Shown in pieces: positions 33,444 through 41,431 of a stretch of 64,000 bases of DNA; position 1 is the stretch's first letter, and each line of letters starts with the position of its first letter. Below the pieces are notes generated by a model. It had not been told where the DNA came from and did no database searches. It worked only from the letters and a program-made list of their open reading frames with translations. Both the position numbers and the translations under genes were made by a program. Source of the stretch: JACKBK01 sp963707275 (GTDB lineage: Bacteria > Chloroflexota > Anaerolineae > JAAEKA01); the NCBI GenBank assembly GCA_963707275.1, contig CAVPPH010000003.1, positions 496,001 to 560,000 on the forward strand. The letters run 5' to 3'.

Positions 33444-35873
33444 TTAGTTACCCGGAGCGAACTTCATCGTGCCGCTGTCGGCGAAGAGGTCGATGAACAG
33501 ATTATCACCGTCCATGAACCACACCGCTGCTCCGTCGAGGTAGCGGACAAACTCGTCACCTTGGGAGCCGTCAGGACACTGGGCGCGGGTCATGGCGCCG
33601 ATCTCGATGGAGATGGATGAGCCGTCGATGGTGTAGCCGCCGGCGCCGCGGTTGCAGTCAGCCTGAATGCGGGCGATGCCGCTGGACTGGAACTGCACCG
33701 TGTAGCTGGCCGGATTGGCAACATCCTGCGTGCCATTGACCGCATCGGTGAAAGCAACCCACTGCCACGGCATGTTGAGAATGTCAGCCGCCATGGCTGG
33801 CTGGGTCAGTGTCGGCGTCACCGCGCCTTCGGGCGCCGGGATCGCTGCAGCCTCAGCCGCGGCCGGCTGGTTCTCGCTCATCTGGAAGCGCATGTTGCCA
33901 GCGTCGGCGAACATGTTGATGATCAGGTCGGGGCCGTCCATGACGTAAGTAGCCGCGCTGTTGAGATCGCGCACATACACGTCAGACAAAGTATCCGAGG
34001 GGCAGGCGACGCGGGTCAGCGTTGTTACTTCCAGCTGCAGGCTGTTGCCGTCCAGCGTGTACGGACCGCCGCCCATGTTGCAGTCGATCTGATAGTTGGC
34101 GGTATTGTCGGGGTTGAGCAGCATGCTGTACTGGCTGGGATCATCCACCGTTACCGATGTGTCGTCGCCATAGACCGACCCGACCCATTCCCACAGCACG
34201 CCGATAATCGCGGTGTCAGACATTCCCTGATCGACGCTGCCCACCGACTCGCTGGACATTTCGACCAACTCATTGCCCTGCAGCTCGTAGGAGTTGACAA
34301 CCTCAAGCGTGCCGCAGCACATCGGCTCGTCGGGGCCCTGGGTGATCATGTCAACCACGATTTGGTTGTCCGCGATCACCAGCGAGATGATCGACACGCG
34401 ATCGCCCAGCAGAGTCGTTGCCACGTTGACCGGCACGCCGTCCTGATCCTGCACGACAGCCAGATCATAGAAGACGCCGCTGCCGCCACCGTTGCTCACC
34501 AGAATGGTTGCCACGGAAGGCACGCCATTCAGGTCACCTTGGGTTGCGTAGTCAGTGCTTTCCACGTAGATGCCAACAGGCACATCCGGGGCCACTGTCG
34601 AGGTGTAGACGCCGTTGGTCAGCGTTACCGTGTCGGTCACCGCGACGCCGGTGTAGGTCATGTTGCGCAGAACCTGCATGGTGGCCTCGTCAACTGGAGT
34701 GGCTTCTGCTGCGCGGGTCTCGTCGCCCGTATCAGCCGGAGCCGCCGCGGCGGCTTCGCCAGCCGCAACATAGCTGACAGCCAGCGCGCCGTCAGCTGTG
34801 CGCAACTCCAGTTTGTCGCCCGCTACGGTGTAGGTGGCGGCGGTTTCCAGGGCAGCAAGGTACTGCGCTTCCTGGTCCATCACGCCTTCCGGCTCACCGC
34901 AGAACATCATCGTCGACGCGCCCATGGCGATGGTGATGCTGTCGCCATCGACTTCGTAGGTCGTGCTATAGTTGTTACAGCCCGCCGTGCCGCTCAAGGT
35001 ACCGTCTTCGGCGAAGATGGCGGTGATCTGGGTGTCCGCCACCAGGCTAACGACTGCTTGATTGCCGTTGTTGACGCCGGTCGCCGACCAGATCGTACCG
35101 GTCAGACCTGCGGACACCTGCGGCTCGAAGGCCATGATAATCTCGCCGTCAGCGTTTAGCAGGTGAAGCTGGTTGCCAACGATAACGTAGCCCGCAACGT
35201 TGCCCAGCCCGGCCAGATAGGCCTGCTCCTGCATGGATTGCGGTTCGGGGCACGCCATCATGGTTGCGCCCATAGGACCGAAGGTCAGGCTGTCGCCGTC
35301 CAGCGTGTAGCTGCCGAAGTAGTTATTGCAGCCGGTGGTGCCGCCTGCCTGGCCGTCCTGCATCAGCAGGGTTGCTGGCGCCTCACGATAGGGCAATGTG
35401 AGGTTGCCGCCGCCGTCCAGATAGGCGATGAGCTGCCAGGTGGTGCCTTCCAGCGTTGCCGAGGTCGTCGCAGGCGTCTTGTTTACGACTTCGACCAGCG
35501 AGTATTGAAAAGCAGATGCGTCCGCAGGCGGATTGGGGACCGTCGTCTTCGCGACAGTCAGCTCGTAGTTGTAGCCAGGCTCGTACTCAAAGCCCTGAAT
35601 CTCACCATAGAACAGGGTGTATTCGCCATCGGGAGTTTCCTTGACCTGGTAACAAACCTGGGGAGCGACGCCAACGCACGGCTCGCGATTGGGTCCGACA
35701 TAGAGGGTCATCGTTTCACTGCCGTTTTCGACAGGGGGGGCCGGCTGAACATCCTGGGACTGGTCGGGGGCCGGGACTGGCGCTGGCGCTGGCATCACGC
35801 ACGCCGCCATCAATCCGGCGACGGCAAGGACCAGTACGACCAATGATGCTTTCGACAGGTGACTTCTTTTCAT
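33444..35873 (-). CDS. Lipoprotein with DUF4377, two META and two META-like domains
   Basis: 809 residues from ATG 35873 (AGGAGAA upstream). Lipobox GLMAAC near residue 25. VGPNREPCVGVAPQVCYQV and FYGEIQGFEYEPGYNYELTV are DUF4377. Two META (HslJ-like) domains follow, each with TGCNNYFGSYTLDGDSL/TAGCNNYSTTYEVDGDSI and a conserved MMACPEP/MMFCGEP. A linker with a cysteine pair (PMCCGTLEV) precedes two further copies of a related fold (YQIDCNMGGGPYTLDG, IQADCNRGAGGYTIDG). META domains occur in heat-shock and stress proteins of the cell envelope; here they are anchored outside the membrane. Intact. Confidence 0.85.
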   Translation of the reverse strand: MKRSHLSKASLVVLVLAVAGLMAACVMPAPAPVPAPDQSQDVQPAPPVENGSETMTLYVGPNREPCVGVAPQVCYQVKETPDGEYTLFYGEIQGFEYEPGYNYELTVAKTTVPNPPADASAFQYSLVEVVNKTPATTSATLEGTTWQLIAYLDGGGNLTLPYREAPATLLMQDGQAGGTTGCNNYFGSYTLDGDSLTFGPMGATMMACPEPQSMQEQAYLAGLGNVAGYVIVGNQLHLLNADGEIIMAFEPQVSAGLTGTIWSATGVNNGNQAVVSLVADTQITAIFAEDGTLSGTAGCNNYSTTYEVDGDSITIAMGASTMMFCGEPEGVMDQEAQYLAALETAATYTVAGDKLELRTADGALAVSYVAAGEAAAAAPADTGDETRAAEATPVDEATMQVLRNMTYTGVAVTDTVTLTNGVYTSTVAPDVPVGIYVESTDYATQGDLNGVPSVATILVSNGGGSGVFYDLAVVQDQDGVPVNVATTLLGDRVSIISLVIADNQIVVDMITQGPDEPMCCGTLEVVNSYELQGNELVEMSSESVGSVDQGMSDTAIIGVLWEWVGSVYGDDTSVTVDDPSQYSMLLNPDNTANYQIDCNMGGGPYTLDGNSLQLEVTTLTRVACPSDTLSDVYVRDLNSAATYVMDGPDLIINMFADAGNMRFQMSENQPAAAEAAAIPAPEGAVTPTLTQPAMAADILNMPWQWVAFTDAVNGTQDVANPASYTVQFQSSGIARIQADCNRGAGGYTIDGSSISIEIGAMTRAQCPDGSQGDEFVRYLDGAAVWFMDGDNLFIDLFADSGTMKFAPGN

Positions 35874-35949
35874 GAGCTTTCTTCTCCTGAGAGGTGCTGC
35901 GGCCACTCCGGCCGCTACGACTTGATTGTTGCTATTGGTATAGACGCTT

Positions 35950-35978
35950 TGGTCTGGCCGCACGGTACGGCCAGACCA
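35950..35978. repeat. Hairpin in the gap between two exported-protein genes
   Basis: TGGTCTGGCCG and its exact reverse complement surround a 7-nt loop. A weaker 11-bp stem (CCGGCTGGTTT) follows at 35996-36044. Likely 3' end signals for the PA14 gene, without T-runs. Confidence 0.45.
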
Positions 35979-36135
35979 TGGTTTCCATGCGATTACCGGC
36001 TGGTTTGTTCAGTGATCGCTGCGGTTAGCCTGGAAACCAGCCGGCTTCACTTCGCGATGCTGGCTCGGTCGAAGACCGGCCAGAGCGTCAGGGCCAACGA
36101 CAGCCCGGAGCGCGACCTGATCAGTAGACGCTCGG

Positions 36136-36927
36136 TTAGCCGGGGAACCAACCCGCTCCTGTCTTGGAGCACTTGAACGCCTGCTGGGGTACCGCCGGAT
36201 CACAACTCACCGTGAACGTAGTCCGGGAGTCGGGCGTGCAGTTGCCCCAGACCGTGATCTGCGGCTCGGTCTCGATGGAGCCACGGTTGGGCGAGTTCCA
36301 CGCGCCGTCCGACTGGAAGCAGTTCACCTGGTGGATTCCCTGCTGGATGCAGGTGGTGTAGTCGCCTAAGTTGGTCTGCACACTGCTGGCAGAGGCAGGG
36401 CCACAGTTGTTGGGCGGCGGCGGTGGGGGCGGCGGCGGTGTTGGATTCGTGCCAGGTTTGACGAGCTGCCAGTTCACAAAGACGAAAGCCACCTGCGTGA
36501 ATTCACGATACAACACCTGCACTTGCTGCCATCCCTGGTTCATGGGAACGTCAACCGTGAGGGTTTTGCCCGACTGGCCAGCGCCGCGCGTGTCCAGGAA
36601 GGTGACGCCGTTGATGATCAGCGCCACTTCGTCGTCAGCCTGCAGCGTGAAGCGGGTTGTGCCGGCGTTGAAGAACACCTGGCTTTCGAAGCGCGCCGTG
36701 AAGTTGTCCACGGGCACACCGGCTCCGGGTGAACCAAAGCCCCAGTTGAAGGCGATGAAGGGCACGGTCTGCGTCAGCACAGGACTGCCGGCCCAGTTTG
36801 TATTGTTGAAGTAGTAGGCCGTCCAGGTGTTGCCGCTTTGGGCGCTCACACTGGTCGGAGAAGCCGCCCCGAGCATCGGCAGCAGCAACACAGCCGCCAG
36901 GATCGCAATTACAAGTATACGTTTCAT
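36136..36927 (-). CDS. Exported PA14-like protein with Pro linker and Cys-rich tail
   Basis: 263 residues from ATG 36927 (GAGGAG upstream). Signal peptide 1-30. Residues 33-160 follow the PA14/GLEYA pattern (WTAYYFNNTNWAGSPVLTQT, FTARFESQVFFNAGTTRFTL, DDEVALIINGVTFLDTRG, VQVLYREFTQVAFVFVNWQL), usually carbohydrate-binding. A run of nine prolines leads to a C-terminal region with about seven cysteines (NNCGPASASS, DYTTCIQQGIHQVNCFQSDG, WGNCTPDS). The two-part layout suggests a bound surface module plus a disulphide-rich module of unknown type. Confidence 0.75.
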   Translation of the reverse strand: MKRILVIAILAAVLLLPMLGAASPTSVSAQSGNTWTAYYFNNTNWAGSPVLTQTVPFIAFNWGFGSPGAGVPVDNFTARFESQVFFNAGTTRFTLQADDEVALIINGVTFLDTRGAGQSGKTLTVDVPMNQGWQQVQVLYREFTQVAFVFVNWQLVKPGTNPTPPPPPPPPPNNCGPASASSVQTNLGDYTTCIQQGIHQVNCFQSDGAWNSPNRGSIETEPQITVWGNCTPDSRTTFTVSCDPAVPQQAFKCSKTGAGWFPG

Positions 36928-36952
36928 GGGTGTCACTCCTCGACTTTCAGGG

Positions 36953-39113
36953 CTACTCGCCAGCTTCCAGCACTGCCGGAACCGCGCTGCCGTCGCCGGT
37001 GACGTAGAGCGTGCCGGAGACGGGCGTTTCAGGGTTGATGCGGCCGACCCAGACAGCATAGGTTCCGGCCGCCGGGTTGCTCAGGAGAATCTGGGGGTTC
37101 ATATTGCCAGTTTCAGCAGAGTCGTCGCTGCACGCAACCGCTTTGTCCGGTCCCAGAACCAGCAGGGTCGCATCCCCGTCGCCCTCGAAGTAGACGTTAA
37201 GCATTTCGGCTGCGCCTGACCACTCAAAGACGTGATCCGGGTTTTCGTTGACAAGACCGTTGCAGGTCGGGTCGTCCAAACCCAACTGGAAGAGCGGAAT
37301 CGTGCCTTCAGCCGCGATCTCGACCGAGCCGGCAGGCGCACCCAGTTTTTGGAGCTGCGCCTTGGAGATCCTTGCCTCTATCTCTGCCAGGATCGAGTCC
37401 ATTTCTACCACCGGGGTGGGTGCTTCCAGAACTTCAGGCAGCAGCGGGCGCTGGATGAAGCTTCCCAGATCGAAGGTGCCGATATTCACGTCGGGGTTGG
37501 CAGTCATCACCAGGACGCCGGGGATCAACTGGTTGCGAGCATAGCTGCCCGCCCAGATGCGATACTGACCTTCCATCGGGCTCTGAAGTTCGATCACCGG
37601 GTCCAACAACTGGTCGTTGGCGTCGTCGCTGCAATAGACCGATCCGTCAGGACCGACGATCACAAGAGTTGGATCGTCGTTGCTGACGAAGAAAACTTCG
37701 ACGAACTCAGCATCGCCGGTCCAGTTAACGGTCACCACCGGCTGGGTGTTGATGTAACCGGCACAGTCAGCGTCGATCACCGCAGCGTTGAGGTCGCCGC
37801 CGGCGTTGACACTGACGAAGGTCGGATCCAGTGGGAAGCCCGCCTGCAGGTCAATGGTAACCAGGGCTGCGCGCTCATCCAGCGCCACATCAGCCGCCAG
37901 CCGCATAGTAAGTCCCGCGGAGCCGTAGACGCTCTGGTCGTAGTCGACAGCCGTCAGCGTGTCGTCAACCTCAGCAAACGTAATGACTTCTGGCACGAGG
38001 TAGTCCTGGTCGCCCTGGCCGGTCAGCGTCACCGTCAGCGTGCCATCGCCGTTATCCACCCAGGTACCCTGTTCGACGATCACCGGCTGGTCGTTGTAAT
38101 AGTCGCTGGTGAGCGTCACCGTGCCATCCATGTTGAATGCCAGCGAACGCAGCAGAGCCGGACTGTCCCCGGCCGGTTGCAGAGAGAGGAAAGTACGGAA
38201 CAGCGTCGCGCTGTTCTCACTCGGAGCAACGGCAGCGTCCGGTGTCTCGGAGGATGCGGCGGCGGGCGGCGCCTCGGCTACCGGCTCCTCCAGTTGCATC
38301 GTCAGCCCTTGCGAGCCGTACAGGGAGGTATCATAGTCCACGGCGCTTAGGGTGTTGCCGACAATGGCAAACGTGATGACAACGGGCGTCAGATACATCT
38401 GGCCGCTTGCCTGGCCGGTCAGTGTGACCGTCAGGGTGCCGTCCTCGTTCGCTTCCCAGGTTCCCTCTTCGACGATCGCCGGCTGGTCATTGTGATAGTC
38501 GTTGGACAGCGTCACAGTCCCATCCTCACTGATCGTCAACGACCGCGTCAACGCCGGGCTGTCGGCCGCCGGCTGCGTTGAGACGAAGGTAAAGGACTGC
38601 CCGCTAGAAACCTCCTCCGAAGGCTCTGCCTGGGCAGTCGGCGTCGGTTCGACGTCCGCCGCTCCAGCCAGCATTCCGGGCGAGAAGCGCAGCGTTGAAC
38701 CGGTCACCGAGTTCGGTTGCCACCAGCCCGTCACCTTCAACCGCCAGGCGGATAGTGCGCGGCTCAACGATCGACTGACCCTCGGTGGTTCCCAGCGTCA
38801 GCACGACATCGCCCTGGCCGCTCAATAACCACGTGCCGGACTCCATGAGCTGCGTCGCGTCGGCCAGTTCAGTGACCAGTTCGACGTTGCCGTCGGGCAT
38901 CAACTTCAGGCTCAGTTCGTGGGTGTTGCCCGCCCCATCGGACGCCGCGACGGTATACGTGCCTGCCAGTTGCGGAACCAGTTGGGACACCACATCGGCG
39001 ACGGTCGGCGCAACGGCTGCCATATCGGCCGGGCTGACCGGCTGGCCGGCAACACAACCGGCCGCCACCAGCGCGACCAAGAGAATCGCAATCAAAATTG
39101 GATGCTTTTGCAT
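36953..39113 (-). CDS. Lipoprotein with NlpE-like repeats and PPC-type domains (one frameshift)
   Basis: Lipobox VALVAAGC at residues 13-20. Three repeats of an NlpE/META-like sandwich: SDGAGNTHELSLKLMPDG...ESGTWLLSGQGDVVLTLG; then after a shift near 38690, SPALTRSLTISEDGTVTL...EEGTWEANEDGTLTVTLTG; then SPALLRSLAFNMDGTVTL...EQGTWVDNGDGTLTVTLTG. Two pre-peptidase C-terminal-like domains follow (DPTLVIVGPDGSVYCSDDAN and ATLLVLGPDKAVACSDDSAE). One surplus base restores about 719 residues. The near identity between repeats two and three suggests recent internal duplication. Role unknown. Confidence 0.75.
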
Positions 39114-39183
39114 CGAGTGAACTCCTTTCGAATTTGAAGCGTAGCTATGCTGTCAGGAACGCTGAAAGCTTTGTTGTGAGGAC

Positions 39184-39216
39184 AGCTCCAGGAGGTTTCG
39201 GAAACCTCCTGGAGCT
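39184..39216. repeat. AGGTTTC/GAAACCT hairpin after the LysM gene
   Basis: AGCTCCAGGAGGTTT and its perfect reverse complement around CGG, 18 nt past the LysM stop on the minus strand. Shares its core with 278-312. Confidence 0.6.
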
Positions 39217-39233
39217 TAACGGTAAGAACGGTC

Positions 39234-40577
39234 CTACCACGGGCAGCCCCCGACAAGGCCGGAAATGCTGCTGGTGGGCGCCCACGGCTGGATTGACCCG
39301 TTTAGCGCGAACAGATACCAGTATTGGTTGCCATTCCACGACCTGCTTAAGGCCGGGAACGTGCCGCCAGATGGGCTGAAGTTGCCCGTCAGCGCCCCGC
39401 CGGGAAACTGGTAATAGGGAGCGCTGGGTATAGAGACAATGGAACACTGGCCGGACTGGCCCGAACCATAGGTGACATTGACCTGATCCTGCGCGCCATA
39501 TTGCGACGAGAAGGCGTGTATGTGTCCGGTTGTGCCAGCCGCGACATTGACGCTCAGCGACACGCTCCAGGTTCCCTGTCCGCCGCTGCCAACCTCGGAT
39601 CCTTGCAGCGTCGTGGTTTGCTGCGCCAGAAACTGGTTGGCGCTGTTGAACGCCTGCACCACGATGGTCGAGTTGAAGAGACCCGCACCGATGCCGCTGA
39701 CCGTGAACGGCGATGTCACAGTCGCGTTGGTGGCCGGAACCTGGATGTCGAGGAAAGGCGTTGTCTGGCCGGAGCCGTAGGTGACAGAGACCTGAGCCGG
39801 TGGCACATTGGACTGCGGCGACGTGGCCCGGATAAAACCGGCTGTGCCAGGAGCAACGTTGACTGTCAACGTCACCTGCCAGGTGCCGGGGCCGCCTGTG
39901 CCGACATTCGCGCCTTGCAGCGTGGTAGGCACCTGCGCGAGCTGCTGACCGCCGTTAGTGAAGGCGGTGACCACCACATTGCCTTCGAACAGGCCAGCGC
40001 CGGTTCCGGTAGCTGTGAATATCAGCGGAACCACCTGGCCGGGCGTCGGCGTTGAGATCGTCAGGTACTTGCCCTGCGGCGGCGGTGTAGGCGTTACCGG
40101 CGGCGGCGGCTGGCCGCCGGGGATCGTCAGTCGCTGGCCGGCAAAGATGAGCCAGGGATTGCTAATGCCGTTGGCCGCTGAAAGCTGCTGCACCGTGGTG
40201 CAGAACCGCTGCGAGATCGAGAACATCGTGTCGCCGAAGGTCACACTGTAGATGTTGCCGTTGATCGGTCCCTTGGCATGCGCTGATGGACCTCTGTCAC
40301 ACGGCACCGTGCCGCCGCCGGGCGGTGGGTTGCCTCCGCCGCAGTTGTTGGGGACGACCAGCACGGTTCCTGCCCGCAGCACGTTGGGGTTCGGGCCAAT
40401 TACCGCCCTGTTCATGTGGTAGATCGTCTGCCAGGTGGTGCAGAACTGGCGCGCGATACTGGAGAGCGTGTCGCCGGGCTGGACCACATAGGTCGTCGTG
40501 GTCTGGGCCGCGGCAGGAACGACCAGCGCGGCGCTGAGCACCAGCACAGCAATCAACACCAGTGTAAGTTTTCGCAT
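39234..40577 (-). CDS. Exported protein with two LysM and two Gmad2 domains
   Basis: 447 residues from ATG 40577 with GGAGG upstream. Signal peptide 1-25. LysM 1 (YVVQPGDTLSSIARQFCTTW) and LysM 2 (YSVTFGDTMFSISQRFCTTV) are separated by a Gly/Pro linker; each contains an unusual cysteine. Two Gmad2 immunoglobulin-like domains follow (GAGLFEGNVVVTAFTNGGQQ; GAGLFNSTIVVQAFNSANQF), found in spore germination and envelope proteins. A short C-terminal domain ends GGCPW. Probably binds peptidoglycan or another glycan at the surface. Confidence 0.85.
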   Translation of the reverse strand: MRKLTLVLIAVLVLSAALVVPAAAQTTTTYVVQPGDTLSSIARQFCTTWQTIYHMNRAVIGPNPNVLRAGTVLVVPNNCGGGNPPPGGGTVPCDRGPSAHAKGPINGNIYSVTFGDTMFSISQRFCTTVQQLSAANGISNPWLIFAGQRLTIPGGQPPPPVTPTPPPQGKYLTISTPTPGQVVPLIFTATGTGAGLFEGNVVVTAFTNGGQQLAQVPTTLQGANVGTGGPGTWQVTLTVNVAPGTAGFIRATSPQSNVPPAQVSVTYGSGQTTPFLDIQVPATNATVTSPFTVSGIGAGLFNSTIVVQAFNSANQFLAQQTTTLQGSEVGSGGQGTWSVSLSVNVAAGTTGHIHAFSSQYGAQDQVNVTYGSGQSGQCSIVSIPSAPYYQFPGGALTGNFSPSGGTFPALSRSWNGNQYWYLFALNGSIQPWAPTSSISGLVGGCPW

Positions 40578-40600
40578 CGATCCACCTCCGGTTCTGCCCA

Positions 40601-41431
40601 TCAATCCTGCCGTTCGTAACACATCAGAAGCTGGCCAGCGCCCTGCGGGTCGTGAAACATACTCGCAAGGCGCATGTCAACCGGGCTTGCCAGCAGATCG
40701 CCTTCCAGAATGCTGGCAAAGGGGTCGCCGCCCAGCAGCCGACCGACAGTCGTCAGATAGAGCCGGTCGAGCACCTGATCGGCCAGCAACATGTGCAGCA
40801 CCCGCGGCCCGGCCGCTGAGTAGATGGTCTGGTAGCCCAGTGTTGCCATTGCATCGACCAGCCGCCGGCCAGTCACCTCTCGCACGCCAGCAAAGATAAC
40901 ACGACTCCGCTGGCGCTCAAGTTCGCGCACGCGCGCCAGATCGGCGTCTTCTGTGGTAAAAATGACCACATCACGTTCGCTCTCAGCCAGTACTGCGGGT
41001 ATCTCAAAGTCAAGACTCTTGCTGATGATCGCCAGAGCGGGCTGCGACGGCAGGCCACGTCCCTCCCGCCAGGCGCGCAGATCCTCAAACCGCGGATCGT
41101 CGTAGACCTGCAATATCTCCTGTGCGCGCCCGGCCGCGTAGTCACGCAGATAGCGCCCACTGCTGATGATAAGATCGGCCTGAACGGCCAGTTCCTGGAA
41201 CAGCCGCCAATCGCGCTCGTTGGCAATATTCCCCGGAACCGTTAAACCCGACCCGTCCTTGCGCGGCACAGCAATCCGACCATCGAGGCTGGTCACGAAG
41301 TTGGCGACCACATAAGGCTGCCCAGCCTGTTGCGCCAGCTGCCGCAACTCGTGGCCCAGATAGAGGCCACGAAGCGGCAAGCTGTCCGATGGCTGCGGAA
41401 CCAGCCTCGTCACCGGAGCGACGTCACTCAT
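40601..41431 (-). CDS. RibD C-terminal-type reductase (dihydrofolate reductase fold)
   Basis: 276 residues. PYVVANFVTSLDGRIAVPR and GNIANERDWRLFQELAVQAD are the substrate-binding strands and NADPH fold of the RibD C-terminal reductase family, with YSAAGPRVLHMLLADQVLDR and TTVGRLLGGDP near the end. In riboflavin synthesis this domain reduces the pyrimidine ribosyl group; the stand-alone forms often have other or unknown substrates. No deaminase domain and no rib genes are nearby. The ATG overlaps the stop of the phosphodiesterase gene (TGATG), so the two are translationally coupled. Confidence 0.85.
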   Translation of the reverse strand: MSDVAPVTRLVPQPSDSLPLRGLYLGHELRQLAQQAGQPYVVANFVTSLDGRIAVPRKDGSGLTVPGNIANERDWRLFQELAVQADLIISSGRYLRDYAAGRAQEILQVYDDPRFEDLRAWREGRGLPSQPALAIISKSLDFEIPAVLAESERDVVIFTTEDADLARVRELERQRSRVIFAGVREVTGRRLVDAMATLGYQTIYSAAGPRVLHMLLADQVLDRLYLTTVGRLLGGDPFASILEGDLLASPVDMRLASMFHDPQGAGQLLMCYERQD

